From assembly GCA_951812725.1 (NCBI GenBank), contig OX638330.1:5745405-5809404 (forward strand): a stretch of DNA of 64,000 bases, given 5' to 3'. Positions 28,328-38,197 of this stretch are shown here, piece by piece. Source of the stretch: an uncultured Caldilineaceae bacterium. Lineage in GTDB: Bacteria > Chloroflexota > Anaerolineae > Caldilineales > Caldilineaceae. The position numbers and the translations under genes are program-made. The notes under the pieces were generated by a model. That model saw only the letters and a program-made list of their open reading frames with translations, was not told the origin of the DNA and made no database searches. Position 1 is the first letter of the stretch; every line of letters begins with the position of its first letter.

Positions 28328-29118
28328 CGCAGCACCTCCGGCTCACCCCACGATCGTGCCCGGTCCCCCCGCAGAAAGCTGCTGATAAACGCCGCCTGCG
28401 GATGTTGCACCTCCCATGCCTTCCGCTCAGCCAGTTCCCTGTCATACTCCACCGCCCTGTGCCCCACCCTGTACCCATTCCCATCCGCCTCCAGCACCGC
28501 ATAGGTGGCGCGCAAGCTGGGAATGAGCGGATTTCCGACACTGCCCGGATTGACCACATGCACTCCGTTCAGATGAAAATTCTGCGGCCAGTGCGTATGT
28601 CCCACACACACAAGATCCGCCTCGCAGCCCTTTACCCGTTCGCGCATCTCCCCGTCGCTGTACCAGGGCACAAATCCATCACCGTCGTCCCTCCCCGGCG
28701 ACGCATGCACCAGCAGTACGCGGCTGCCATTCGGCAACGTCAGCCTTTCCTCCAGCGGGAGCCCCAACATAAAGGGCAGATGACCCCCGGCGGCCATCGC
28801 CCCCGCGGTCCACGAAAATGACTCCAGAATCCCTATACATGCGCGCAGCAACGAAAGGTCCGTCACTTCCTCCACCGGTGTCGCCAGCGGTCTCGCGCCC
28901 GTGGTCAGATAGCGCTCCGAATTGCCCCGCACGTACCGCGCGTTCTTCAACGCTCCCAGCCGCTCCATCACCTCCAAAGGCTGCGCGCCCGCCGCCGCCA
29001 GGTCCCCCAGAATCCAGTACTCGTCGACGGCTTCCTGCTCGTTAGATGTAATATCGGCAAGCACCGCGTCCAAAGCCACGCAGTTTCCGTGAATGTCTGA
29101 CAGAATCGCTATCCGCAT
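28324..29118 (-). CDS. Calcineurin-like metallophosphoesterase (YfcE/MJ0936 type)
   Basis: About 264 residues from ATG at 29118 (MRIAILSDIHGN); the 50 residues that could be added upstream lack conserved features. Metal ligands are visible in order: SDIHGN, ILGDLAAAG, RGNSERYL (GNxE), VCVGHTHWP and VNPGSVGNP. This is the pattern of small cytoplasmic phosphodiesterases such as MJ0936/YfcE. The physiological substrate is unknown. First gene of a two-gene operon with the downstream methyltransferase. Confidence 0.88.
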   Translation of the reverse strand: MRIAILSDIHGNCVALDAVLADITSNEQEAVDEYWILGDLAAAGAQPLEVMERLGALKNARYVRGNSERYLTTGARPLATPVEEVTDLSLLRACIGILESFSWTAGAMAAGGHLPFMLGLPLEERLTLPNGSRVLLVHASPGRDDGDGFVPWYSDGEMRERVKGCEADLVCVGHTHWPQNFHLNGVHVVNPGSVGNPLIPSLRATYAVLEADGNGYRVGHRAVEYDRELAERKAWEVQHPQAAFISSFLRGDRARSWGEPEVLR

Positions 29119-29331
29119 GATAAGAGAGGGTCTCCAGGCTGTTTTCCCGACCAGGGCATGGCCGCCGTCCGGCCCGCATGCGTCCGCTACCACTTTGAAC
29201 TGAACGCAACGCCTTCGTCCCGGCGGGCCGGTGGGAAAGAATATGTTAGAATTATGGCAACCGCACAACTTTCCATTCTAGCACATCAACGGAGCATGGG
29301 CTCCCCAGCGCAGCAAGGATAACGGCAAGAG

Positions 29332-30414
29332 ATGGCCGCGTCGACCCGTCGCCAGCGTACAAATGGCGCTGCTAAGATCACCGCATCGGAAACTGTGGAG
29401 CGCCATGCTGCCACTGTAGAAGCCACTGCGGACGCATCTGCCGCCGACCTTGCCCGCCAGATCCGGCTGGCCGCATCCCGCATTCGCCCTCACATCGTCG
29501 AAACACCGCTGCTCCCGTCCCCCGCCCTGTCCGAACGCACCGGCGCCCACGTCTTCCTCAAACTGGAAAACCGCCAGCACACCGGCTCCTTCAAGCTGCG
29601 CGGCGCAACCAACAAGCTGCTAAGCCGCACCGCGGAGGAGCGCGCACGCGGCGTCGTCACCGCCTCCACCGGCAACCACGCCTTAGCCGTGGCCCGCGCC
29701 GCCGCCCAACTCGAAATCACCGCTACCATCTACCTGCCGGAAGATGCCTCCCCCCGTAAAATAGAAAAACTGAAGGCCTTTCCGGTTGCGCTCCGCCGCG
29801 TGCCCGGCGACGCCCTCAACGCCGAGATCAGCGCCAGAGAAGCCGCCGCGCAAAGCGGCCAGCTCTTCATATCACCCTACAACGACCCGCACATCATCGC
29901 CGGTCAGGGCACAATCGCCGTCGAGCTGCTACACCAGCAGCCCGAACTGGACGCCGTCTTCGTCACCGTCGGCGGCGGCGGGCTCATGGGCGGCGTCGCA
30001 AGCTATCTCAAAGCATCCGGCCCCACCGTGCAGACCATCGGCTGCCAGCCCGAAAACTCGGCCGTCATGCTCGCCTCCGTGCGCGCCGGCCGCATCGTCG
30101 AAACCGAGAGCCTGCCGACCCTCTCCGACGGCAGCGCCGGCGGCATCGAAGCGCAAACCGTCACCTTCGACCTCTGCCGCGACCATGTCGACCACTGGCT
30201 GACCGTCAGCGAGGACGAGATCGCTGCCGCCATGCGCCTCATCTACCATGAAATCGGCGAATGTATCGAAGGAGCCGCCGGCGTAGCCGTAGCTAGCCTG
30301 CTGAAGATGGGAAACCGCGTCGCCGGAAAACGCCTGGCCGTCGTCATCTGCGGCGGCAACGTGGATACAGATACCTGGCAACAGGTGCTGGAACAAAGAA
30401 AACTGGGTGAGTAA
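29332..30414 (+). CDS. PLP-dependent threonine/serine dehydratase
   Basis: 360 residues. Fold type II PLP enzyme: KLENRQHTGSFKLRGA carries the Schiff-base Lys, ASTGNHALAVA binds phosphate of the cofactor, VGGGGLMGGVASYLK is the Gly-rich loop, and VVICGGNVD closes the domain. It deaminates Thr or Ser to 2-oxoacids. There is no C-terminal ACT/regulatory domain, so it is the short, catabolic-like or EutB-like form rather than biosynthetic IlvA. The first ~35 residues are an Ala/Thr-rich extension; a later start is possible. The next gene follows within 40 bases. Confidence 0.88.
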   Translation: MAASTRRQRTNGAAKITASETVERHAATVEATADASAADLARQIRLAASRIRPHIVETPLLPSPALSERTGAHVFLKLENRQHTGSFKLRGATNKLLSRTAEERARGVVTASTGNHALAVARAAAQLEITATIYLPEDASPRKIEKLKAFPVALRRVPGDALNAEISAREAAAQSGQLFISPYNDPHIIAGQGTIAVELLHQQPELDAVFVTVGGGGLMGGVASYLKASGPTVQTIGCQPENSAVMLASVRAGRIVETESLPTLSDGSAGGIEAQTVTFDLCRDHVDHWLTVSEDEIAAAMRLIYHEIGECIEGAAGVAVASLLKMGNRVAGKRLAVVICGGNVDTDTWQQVLEQRKLGE

Positions 30415-30450
30415 AGAAGAAATCGTGAGGATAAATCGAGGAGCTACGCT

Positions 30451-31425
30451 ATGCCGAACCCCTTTCGTCTCGGCTTCCTAAGCCATCTGCGCGGCCGCGC
30501 CGACGCTGATCAGGCCTACCAGGAAAGCCTAGAGATCTTTGACGCCGCCGACCGGCTTGGCTTTGACGCAATCTGGGTGGCCCAGCATCACTTCAAAGAT
30601 CTGGGCGGTATGCTGCCCTCCCCGTTCCCGTTTCTGGCCGCGGTCGCCGCACGCACGAAGCGCCTGCGCCTGGGCACCTCGATCATCGTCCTGCCCTTTG
30701 AACATCCTCTGCGCGTCGCCGAAGACGCCGCCGTCGTCGATACCCTCAGCCACGGGCGCCTCGAGCTGGGCGTCGGCAGCGGCAGCGACGCCGACGAATT
30801 CGAAGCCTTCGATATCGACATCAACAGCCGCCACCAGCGCACCACCGACGCCCTCATCACCCTCAAAAAAGCCTTGGCCGGCGAAACCCTCGGAACGGAC
30901 GGCCAGCGCCTGCGGCCCCCCGCACCCACCCTGGGCGACCGCCTCTGGCTCAGCGCGCTCAGCATCCGCGGCGCGCAGTACGCAGCTGACAGCGGCGCCG
31001 GCCTCCTCCTCAGCCGCTTTGTCGGCAGCGAAGAACAGGCGGCCGGCCAGGAGCAAGAACCCGTGGCCGTCGCCTTCCGCGAAGCCTGGGGCGACCGCCC
31101 TTTGCCGCCCCGCATCGGCCTCTCGCGCGGCATCTACCTCGGCAGCAGCCAGCAGGCCGCCCTGGACGAAATCGAAAAATACGCCATGGGAGGAATCCCG
31201 CCCGACCTGTCCCCGGAGAGCTACTGCCAGCGCGTCCACATCACCTACGGCGCACCCGAAGAAGTCGCCGCCCGCCTCGCCGCCGACCGCGTCCTCCCCT
31301 ATACCACCGACCTCATCCTCCAATTCGACCCCATCCACCCACCCCTTGCGAGAATCCTCGAGATGCTTGAACAAGTCGCAACCCAAGTCGCCCCCGCCCT
31401 CGGCTGGCAGCCAACGAACCGATAG
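30451..31425 (+). CDS. LLM-class (luciferase-like) flavin-dependent oxidoreductase
   Basis: 324 residues. TIM-barrel luciferase-like monooxygenase: RLGFDAIWVAQHHF near residue 35, SPFPFLAAVAARTKRLRLGT, VLPFEHPLRVAEDAAVVDTLSHGRLELGVG, and later RIGLSRGIYLG. FMN or F420 may be the cofactor; sequence alone does not decide. A GAGGAG-like site precedes the ATG. It probably forms a transcription unit with the dehydratase. Confidence 0.88.
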   Translation: MPNPFRLGFLSHLRGRADADQAYQESLEIFDAADRLGFDAIWVAQHHFKDLGGMLPSPFPFLAAVAARTKRLRLGTSIIVLPFEHPLRVAEDAAVVDTLSHGRLELGVGSGSDADEFEAFDIDINSRHQRTTDALITLKKALAGETLGTDGQRLRPPAPTLGDRLWLSALSIRGAQYAADSGAGLLLSRFVGSEEQAAGQEQEPVAVAFREAWGDRPLPPRIGLSRGIYLGSSQQAALDEIEKYAMGGIPPDLSPESYCQRVHITYGAPEEVAARLAADRVLPYTTDLILQFDPIHPPLARILEMLEQVATQVAPALGWQPTNR

Positions 31426-31898
31426 GGCCCACTGACTTCCGCCAAAGACCGCCAAAACAAAAAAAACAGGACGCCACCAGGCAAAGTCGAACCGCTCCTC
31501 ACCCAACACTCCTGTCCCAAAACCATATTCCGCGGCAACCAAAAAAAGCCGTCCCCCGCGCCCCTCCGCGTCCTCCGCGGACGAAAAAGGTGTTAAAGGT
31601 CTTCTTAGCGGCCCTTCGTGGACAAAGAAGCGTTAAAGGTTTTCTTCGTGGTCCTTAGCGGCCCTTCGTGGAAAAAGAGGGTGTTAAAGGTTTTCTTCGT
31701 GGTCCTTGGCGGCCCTTCGTGGAAAAAGAGGTGTTAAAAGTTTTTTTCGTGGTCCTTCGTGGTCCTTAGCGGCCCTTCGTGGAAAAAAGAGGGTGTTAGG
31801 TTTTTCTTCGTGGTCCTTCGTGGTCCTTAGCGGCCCTTCGTGGACAAAAAAGGTGTTAAAGGTGTCCTTCGTGGAAAAAGTCGTTTCCCCTTCTCCTC
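31426..31898. repeat. Direct-repeat array of 'ttcgtggtccttagcggcccttcgtgg' type
   Basis: From about 31559 to 31890 there are about six imperfect units of ~50-68 bases. Each unit combines TTCTTCGTGGTCCTT, AGCGGCCCTTCGTGG and AAAAAGAGGTGTTAAAGG. Units differ in length by multiples of a 10-11 base sub-repeat (tccttcgtgg). The block lies between convergent genes (oxidoreductase on +, livF on -). It translates to low-complexity KDTK/DTKD-like frames on the minus strand; I do not consider these real proteins. The first ~130 bases hold no gene. Confidence 0.85.
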
Positions 31899-32696
31899 CT
31901 ACCCCAACCACCGCTTACGCCGCTTATAATGCTTCACATCCCGGTAACTCTTGCGCCCGCCCACCTGCGTCAGCCCCAAATAAAACTCCTTGATATCCGC
32001 ATTCTCCGCCAACTGCTCCGCCGGCCCATCCAACACAATCCGCCCAGTCTCCATCACATAAGCATGCGCCGCCGACCGCAGCGCAACATTCGCATTCTGC
32101 TCCACCAGCAGCATCGACACACCGGACTCAGCATTGATCCGCCGGATAACCTCAAAGATCGACTGCACCAGCAGCGGTGCCAGCCCCAGGCTCGGCTCGT
32201 CCATCAGCATCAACTTCGGCTTCGCCATCAGCGCCCGCCCAATCACCACCATCTGCTGTTCACCGCCCGACAAATAACCGGCCGTGCGTCCGCGGAACTC
32301 CGCCAGTCGCGGGAAATAGCCGTACACCTCGTCCAGGTCCTTCCGCAGGGCCGCGTCGCTCGTCTTGCGGAAAATCGCGCCCGTGCGCAGATTCTCCTCG
32401 ACCGTCAAGTGCTCAAACAACCGCCTCCCCTCCAGCAGCTGCACGATCCCCATCTGCACAATTTCGTCCGGCGACTTCCTGTCGATCCGTTCGCCGTCCC
32501 ATTCGATGCTCCCGCGCGTAACCTCACCCTGCTGCGTCCGCAACAGGCCGGAAATCGCCTTAAGCGTCGTCGACTTGCCCGCTCCGTTTGCGCCCAGCAG
32601 CGAAATGATACGGTTGTCCGGTACAGTCAGCGAGATGCCCCGCAGCACCAGAATCACATCACTATAGACGACTTCGATATTGTTGATCTGCAGCAT
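31899..32696 (-). CDS. livF: Branched-chain amino-acid type ABC transporter ATPase, LivF
   Basis: About 265 residues from ATG at 32696. Walker A LLGANGAGKSTTLKA, Q-loop region, signature LSGGEQQMVVIGRAL, Walker B KLMLMDEPSLGLAP and switch His region (LLVEQNANVAL). The IxxxEGRRLFEHLTVEENL stretch is typical of LivF. It energises import together with LivG. It is the last gene of the transcription unit. The C-terminal ~25 residues (GRKSYRDVKHYKRRKRWLG) are basic and longer than in E. coli LivF, a common form in Chloroflexota-like cassettes. Confidence 0.9.
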   Translation of the reverse strand: MLQINNIEVVYSDVILVLRGISLTVPDNRIISLLGANGAGKSTTLKAISGLLRTQQGEVTRGSIEWDGERIDRKSPDEIVQMGIVQLLEGRRLFEHLTVEENLRTGAIFRKTSDAALRKDLDEVYGYFPRLAEFRGRTAGYLSGGEQQMVVIGRALMAKPKLMLMDEPSLGLAPLLVQSIFEVIRRINAESGVSMLLVEQNANVALRSAAHAYVMETGRIVLDGPAEQLAENADIKEFYLGLTQVGGRKSYRDVKHYKRRKRWLG

Positions 32697-32778
32697 CTGG
32701 AATCCAGCGAAAAGTGGCCAGAGGGGCGCTCTGTATGCTCTCCCCTGGCCACTATCCACTAACCACTATCCACTCTAA

Positions 32779-34143
32779 CTACTCTGACCCCGGCCGCGTA
32801 TCCGGCAGAGTCACGAAGTCCTGCACCACGACGAAATCGACACTGCCGTCCTCCATCATCTGCGCTTGGCGGATCTGCGCCTTGCTCGGCGCCCGGTTGC
32901 TGCCATCGGCATTCATCTCAAACACGCCTGCGGCACTGATCGTCCCCATCTGCTGCATCGCCTTCAGGAATTCGGCGCCCGTTAACCCATCAAAGCCGAC
33001 ATTGTTCATGGCGACAGTCAGAACGTCCGCTATCCCGAATATGGCGCTGTAGGTGAGCAGATAGGTGAATGCCTTATCCGTGTCAGGATACCCTTTGGCG
33101 TTAAACGTCTCCAGCGCCCGCTGTACGCCCGGCGCATCGCTGTCAGTCCACCACAGATAGGGAAAGACCCCGTAGTAGCCGGCGGCAAGAGGCGCATTCG
33201 CTCCCAGGATGTTCAATACATCGCGATTCATGCCCCAATTCACACTGCCCACCACCACCTGGTCATAGAATCCGAGCGCGTGCAGCGTGCCAATCACCTG
33301 CGTGATGCTGAACGAAATCGCCTGCATGTAGATCACATTCGCGCCATTGACCAACAGATTCTGAAGCTGACCGGTCACGTCCGCCGACGGGTCAATCGGC
33401 TGCTGCTCCAGCGGCAGCACCGTGATCCCCAATGATTCGGCGAAGGCCAGCGCTTCCGGTGTGGTCGCGCCCGCGCCGAAGGCGTTGGCCCAACCAATTA
33501 CCCCCACCGTAATATCATCGCCCGCGCCTTCCGGCTTGATGTCGGCCCAGTTGTCATGCACGAACTGCAGGAAGCCGGCGAACTGGTCCGAGTAAATCGG
33601 CACCATGCCGACCGTGTAGCCGTTGGGAGGGTCGTAAAGCGCCTGCGTATGGACCCCGGTGGCAATATTGACGATCTCGTCTTCAACCACCCGGTCCTTC
33701 AGCGCAATCGCCGCCGCACTGTTGCTCGTCGTGATAAACAGAGGCTTGGGTGTCTCCGTTCGATACTGCTCGTACACCTGCACCTCCTGTTCAAGCACGT
33801 ACTGCGTGTCCTCCAGCCGTAGTGTCAACATCACGCCGCAGACACCGCCTTCCGCGTTAATCTGCTCAATCGCGTCCTGCGTGCCGCCGATGAAGCCCGT
33901 TCCCATCAGCGTGGCCAGCGGGCCGGTCAGCCCCGCCTGCTGGTAAATGGTGAGGGTCTCACCCTCGTAGCTGTTTTCGCATACAATCTCCATCGGCGCC
34001 TCTGGTGCCGCCGCCGACTCAGCCTGCGTCGCCGGCGACGCTTCCTCCTCTGCCGCCATCGGCGCCTCTGCCGGCACCGGTGAACAGGCAGCCGCAAGCA
34101 ACGCAAATACCAGGATGCATGAGATCACCAAGGTCTTCTTCAT
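32779..34143 (-). CDS. Branched-chain amino-acid type ABC substrate-binding lipoprotein (LivK1)
   Basis: About 454 residues from ATG at 34143, which has AAAGGAG upstream; the added 42 residues of the longest frame lack a signal. Lipobox LLAAAC, then an acidic/Ala spacer, then a type I periplasmic binding fold (ANF/Peripla_BP_6): LTIYQQAGLTGPLATLMG, INAEGGVCGVMLTLRLEDTQ, and WANAFGAGATTPEALAFAESLG. Ligand may be an amino acid, amide or short carboxylate; the nearby acyl-CoA ligase hints at an organic acid. It has a close but frameshifted paralogue directly upstream. Confidence 0.9.
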   Translation of the reverse strand: MKKTLVISCILVFALLAAACSPVPAEAPMAAEEEASPATQAESAAAPEAPMEIVCENSYEGETLTIYQQAGLTGPLATLMGTGFIGGTQDAIEQINAEGGVCGVMLTLRLEDTQYVLEQEVQVYEQYRTETPKPLFITTSNSAAAIALKDRVVEDEIVNIATGVHTQALYDPPNGYTVGMVPIYSDQFAGFLQFVHDNWADIKPEGAGDDITVGVIGWANAFGAGATTPEALAFAESLGITVLPLEQQPIDPSADVTGQLQNLLVNGANVIYMQAISFSITQVIGTLHALGFYDQVVVGSVNWGMNRDVLNILGANAPLAAGYYGVFPYLWWTDSDAPGVQRALETFNAKGYPDTDKAFTYLLTYSAIFGIADVLTVAMNNVGFDGLTGAEFLKAMQQMGTISAAGVFEMNADGSNRAPSKAQIRQAQMMEDGSVDFVVVQDFVTLPDTRPGSE

Positions 34144-34529
34144 TGTAGACGCTCCTTTGTAATAGATTCTTTCCGACAGTAAATTCGTAACTACGCAGCC
34201 ATCGTCAACTTGCGACCATGCAGACCAATCGGACTCCAGGATCCAAAGTGGTTCCATTCCGCCGTCCACTATGCCCGCCTGCGGGCGCCGCCAAGCCCAG
34301 TACTTCTATATGGGCGGTCGGGCCTTCGGCCCTCCCTTGTGCAGGGGCTGCGCCCCCGCAACGCCCCCCTCCAAAACCACGCCTCACCGACAGTGCGCCT
34401 TCATTTCAGCGTGTCGCCTGGCGAGCAAAGCGGCGGCTGTCAAACAGTTAAGTCATCAAAAGCCTGCACTATGCCGCGGATGACCGGCTCGTCATCAAGT
34501 GTGGCCCAGTAGTTACGTTTACGCAAATC
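34144..34529. repeat. Intergenic region with GC-hairpin repeat copy 3
   Basis: Bases 34309-34388 repeat 24694-24774 with few changes, including both short palindromes. The segment ~34192-34217 (tacgcagcca..gcgacc) also resembles 24608-24635. Between the repeat and the pseudogene, the minus-strand frame 34440-34520 reads NYWATLDDEPVIRGIV and could be a short gene remnant, but I cannot assign it. Confidence 0.65.
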
Positions 34530-35920
34530 CTACCTGGCCGCCGGCCTTGTATCCGGCAGGGCCGTAAAATCCTGAACGACTACGAAGTCGATATTCCCGT
34601 CCGCCATCATCTGCGCCTGGCGAATCTGTGCCCGGTTGGGCGCGCGATTATTGCCCTCAACATTCATTTCAAATACCCCGGCCGCGCTTATCGTCCCCAT
34701 CTGCTGCATCGCCTTGAGGAATTCGGCCCCGTTCAGCCCGTCGAATCCAACATTGTTCATCGCAACCGTCAGAATGTCGGCGATCCCAAATATAGCGCTG
34801 TAGGTCAGCAGATAAGTGAATGCCTTGTCCGAATCGGGATATTCCTTGGCCGTGAATGTCTCCAAAGCCTGCTGTACGCCCGGCGCATCCGTATCAGACC
34901 ACCACAAATAAGGGAAGACCCCGTAGTAGCCCGCGGCCAGCGCGGCATTCTCGCCCAGGATATTCAGCACGTCGCGGTTCATCCCCAGTTGACGCTGCCC
35001 ACCACCACCCGATCGTAAAAGCCGAGCGCGTGCAGCGTACCAATAACCTGCGTGATGCTGAACGAGAGCGACTGCATGTAGATGACATTCGCGCCATTGA
35101 CCAGCAAGTTCTGCAGCTGACCGGTCACGTCCGTCGCCGGGTCGATCGGCTGTGCCTCCAGCGGCAGCACCGTGATACCCAGCGAGTCCGCAAAAGCCAG
35201 CGCCTCCGGTGTGGTCGCGCCCGCGCCAAAGGCATTCGCCCAACCAACTACACCCACCGTAATATCATCGCCTGCGCCTTCGGGTCTGATGTCGGCCCAG
35301 TTGTCATGCACGAACTGCAGGAAGCCGGCGAACTGATCGGAATAAATCGGCACCGTGCCTACCGTAAACCCATCGCTCGGGTTGTAGAGGCCCATCGCGT
35401 TCACGCCGGAGGCCAGATTGACGATGCCGTCCTCCACCACCCGGTCCTTCAACGCGATCGTGGCCGCGCTGCTGTAGGTCAGCACGAATACCGGTTTGGG
35501 CGTCTCCGCGCGGAACTGTTCATAGACGCCAACCTCCTGTTCGAGCGCGTACTGCGTGTCCTCGACCCGCATCTCCAACATGACCCCGCAGACGCCCCCC
35601 TGCGCATTAATCTGTTCCACCGCGTCCCTCGTGCCGCTGACCGAGCCGCTCCCCATTAACGTGGACAGAGGGCCGGTCAGGCCCGCCTGCTGATAGATCG
35701 TCAGGCTGGCGCCATCGTAGTTGTTTTCACAGGCGATACCCATCGGTACGTCTCGCACGGCCGCTGGCTCTTCCGCGCGCGGCGCCGCCGACTCCTCGAT
35801 CGCTATCGGCGCGCAAGCGGCCGTCAGCAGCGCAAAGAGCAGCAAGAGTGTAACCAGCAACGGGCGCCCCGTCGTTATCGAAACCGCTTTCCCCATTGTC
35901 GATTCACCCCCAATCCTCAT
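34530..35920 (-). pseudogene. LivK2: frameshifted substrate-binding lipoprotein paralogue
   Basis: Two overlapping frames together give a full-length paralogue of LivK1. The N-terminal part starts at ATG 35920 (GAGGGGGG upstream), has a lipobox (LLTAAC) and runs to a TGA after VVGSVNWG at ~34979. The rest continues in another frame as MNRDVLNILGENAALAAGYY to 34530. LivK1 reads TGG GGC ATG AAT at this spot, while here it reads TGG GGA TGA AC, so one base is missing near 34983. Either a real recent inactivation, a programmed site (no slippery motif seen) or a sequencing error. All other regions, including the ligand-binding part, are well conserved, so the loss is recent. Confidence 0.8.
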
Positions 35921-35998
35921 GTTTCCCCCCTCGCGTAAACGAAAAGACGCGACAGTGACGCCTATTGCCTTGCCTTCCTCGCAACATCATCGCCCGCG

Positions 35999-37066
35999 TC
36001 AACGCGCAAATGGACGCAGCCGCCACCCTGCTCGCAGAAGCTGCCACCGGTGCGCCAGTCCCCGCGGCTCATAGATCAAGAACAGCATCAGCGCCACCCC
36101 GAAAAAGATCGGGCGGAACGACGTCAGCAGTTGCCCGGACAGCTCCGGAAAGACCCCCGCCAGCATCCCGCCCAGCAAGTTGGAGAAATCCTCCAACAAC
36201 ACGATGAAGGCGACGCCCAGAAACGGGCCCAGATTCGTGCCGAGGCCGCCAATCACCAGCATCCCCAGAAAGATAATCGACTCGTTCAGGCTGTAACCGA
36301 ACTCAGTGCCAACCCCGCGCTGGCTGTGCGCCTTAATCGCGCCCGCCAGGCCCGCCAGCATCGCCGCGATGAAAAAGGCCCGCAGCTTATACGTGAAAAG
36401 ATTGACGCCCAGCAGCTCCGCCGCCAAATCGTTGTCCCGCACGCTCACGAAGGCCCGCCCCAACCGCGTGCGCGAAATGTTGAACAGCAGAACAGTCGTA
36501 ACTAACAGAACGACCAGCGAGATATAGTAGAAATTGCTGACCTCGCCGAAGTTCACCCCGCCCAGCTGTGGCAGCGGCACTTCGATCGCTCCGTCTGTGC
36601 CGCCAAGATACTCTTTAAAAGTGTGGCGGCTCAGCCACGGAATGATGAACTGGGCCGCCAGCGTTGCGAAGGCTAGGTAAAAGCCCTTCACCCGCAGACT
36701 CGTCAGGCCGAAGATCAGGCCAATCGCGCCGGCAGCAAGCGCAGCCAGCGGCAACGCGATGAAAAAAGAGAAACCCGCGTGAATAACCAGCAGCGCCGAC
36801 GCATAGCCGCCCACCAGCATAAAGGCCGCCTGGCTCAGCGAAATCTGGCCGGTATAGCCGGTCAGGATGTTCAGACCCTGCACCGCAATGACCGTATACG
36901 CGATCTGATTGGCGGTGCTGATCAGGTAGGCATCGCCCCACAGCGGCAGCGTGAATGCCGCCAGCAGGCTGATTCCGAGCAGCCAGTAGTGCCAGGGCCG
37001 GCGCAACAGCGCCATATCCTGTTCATACGTGCGGTCAAAGTCCCCCGCCGGCCGTAAGATAGCCAC
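35999..37066 (-). CDS. livM: Branched-chain amino-acid type ABC permease, LivM
   Basis: 355 residues with about ten hydrophobic segments. Typical LivM features: NILTGYTGQISLSQAAFMLVGGYASALL, LRVKGFYLAFATLAAQ, RTRLGRAFVSVRDNDLAAELLGVN and GLAGAIKAH. It pairs with LivH as the channel. Its start lies four bases after the LivH stop, so the genes are co-translated. The C-terminus is Arg-rich (RWQLLRAGWRLRPFAR). Confidence 0.92.
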   Translation of the reverse strand: MAILRPAGDFDRTYEQDMALLRRPWHYWLLGISLLAAFTLPLWGDAYLISTANQIAYTVIAVQGLNILTGYTGQISLSQAAFMLVGGYASALLVIHAGFSFFIALPLAALAAGAIGLIFGLTSLRVKGFYLAFATLAAQFIIPWLSRHTFKEYLGGTDGAIEVPLPQLGGVNFGEVSNFYYISLVVLLVTTVLLFNISRTRLGRAFVSVRDNDLAAELLGVNLFTYKLRAFFIAAMLAGLAGAIKAHSQRGVGTEFGYSLNESIIFLGMLVIGGLGTNLGPFLGVAFIVLLEDFSNLLGGMLAGVFPELSGQLLTSFRPIFFGVALMLFLIYEPRGLAHRWQLLRAGWRLRPFAR

Positions 37067-37069
37067 CGC

Positions 37070-38008
37070 CTACACCCTCTCGATTCTCTTCTGCCCGAAC
37101 AGCCCTTCAGGGCGAATCAGTAGTACTACCAGCAACAACAGGTAGGGCGCAATTTCGGAAGAGTTCCGCACTTCAATCAACCGTGAAGCCTGCACCAGCG
37201 CCTGCACCAGCCCAATCGCGAACCCCCCCAACAGCGCGCCCCCCAGTGACTCCAACCCGCCCAGCAGAATCGCCGGAAACGCGATCAGGGCCACCGTCGA
37301 TAAATTCAAACTCACACCGCTGACCGTCGCCAGCAGGACGCCGCCCAGTGTAGCGATCACCCCGGCGATGCCCCACGAAAGACCGAAAACCCGTCTGACT
37401 TTGATGCCGACCGCGCGCGCCACCTCGTGGTCCTCTGCCGTCGCCCGCATCGCCAGTCCTGTCTTCGTGCTGTTGAAAAACCAGATGAACAGAGCGGCCG
37501 CCAGCGTCGCCGCCGCAAACGTTGCCACCAGCGTATATTTCAGACGAATGGCATCGCCGAACGCGCCCGGAAAAGGAATAACCAACACGTCGCTCGGCGA
37601 AAATGGCGCCGGGAAGTTGCTCTTCAACTCCACCCCGAAAAGAATCGCCGTCACCCCTTCAATCAGCTGCGCCAGTCCCAGCGTCATCAGCATGATCGCC
37701 AGCAAAGGCTGTCCCGTCATCGGCCGCAGCGCAAAGCGTTCGATCAGCAACCCAATTCCCATCGAGACGATCAGCGCCGCGATCAGCGCCGCCCACAACG
37801 GCAGGTCGATCACCGCGCCGCCCGCCTCCGCCCCGCCGCCTGTAAACCACCACGTCAAAAACGCGCCGAACATCACCAGATGCCCGTGCGCAAAATTGAA
37901 CACCTCCGACGACTTGTAGATCAGAACGATACCCAGGGCGATCAATCCAATCGTCCCGCCGTTGAGAAGTCCTGTCACAAACTGTTGCGGTACCAGCGGC
38001 CAATTCAT
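37070..38008 (-). CDS. livH: Branched-chain amino-acid type ABC permease, LivH
   Basis: About 312 residues from ATG at 38008 (MNWPLVPQQFVTGLLNGG). Characteristic LivH motifs: GLIALGIVLIYKSSEVFNFAHGHLVMFGAF, TGLAMRATAEDHEVARAVGI, and a late GGLESLGGALLGGFAIGLVQ. Eight or so membrane segments. AGG upstream of the start in the minus direction. About 190 bases separate it from the ligase gene; these hold no gene. Confidence 0.92.
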   Translation of the reverse strand: MNWPLVPQQFVTGLLNGGTIGLIALGIVLIYKSSEVFNFAHGHLVMFGAFLTWWFTGGGAEAGGAVIDLPLWAALIAALIVSMGIGLLIERFALRPMTGQPLLAIMLMTLGLAQLIEGVTAILFGVELKSNFPAPFSPSDVLVIPFPGAFGDAIRLKYTLVATFAAATLAAALFIWFFNSTKTGLAMRATAEDHEVARAVGIKVRRVFGLSWGIAGVIATLGGVLLATVSGVSLNLSTVALIAFPAILLGGLESLGGALLGGFAIGLVQALVQASRLIEVRNSSEIAPYLLLLVVLLIRPEGLFGQKRIERV

Positions 38009-38197
38009 CGTACTACCTGGCAATGAATGAAAAGTAAGCGCCCCGCAAGCTCGCAGCTCTGTACCGATATATCGAGCGATTCCTGCAGTACAAAAACTCC
38101 CGATAAGACCAATGGAATGTCAACTGATCCCCCTCCAAACAGGCCGTCGTCGCCTAGCTCTGACGGCGCGCAGTGAAAACTGACCACTGACCACCGA

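Noticed and set aside
30529..31542. Minus-strand frame opposite the flavin oxidoreductase
   Set aside because: Gly/Ala/Val/Asp-rich shadow of the luciferase-like gene.
31559..31890. CRISPR array
   Set aside because: Unit lengths vary, spacers are not unique and repeats are direct low-complexity derivatives of a 10-11 base core; no cas genes.
31684..31993. Short frames on both strands in the repeat block (KDTF/TKDHEEK-like products)
   Set aside because: They consist entirely of translated direct repeats; similar frames appear in the other repeat blocks and lack start signals.
34440..34520. Minus-strand frame NYWATLDDEPVIRGIV as a gene remnant
   Set aside because: Protein-like but only ~26 codons, with no start, and I could not link it to a family; mentioned only in the gap entry.
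34979..34990. Programmed frameshift in livK2
   Set aside because: No slippery heptamer or downstream stem was apparent, and the intact paralogue shows that a single base is simply missing.
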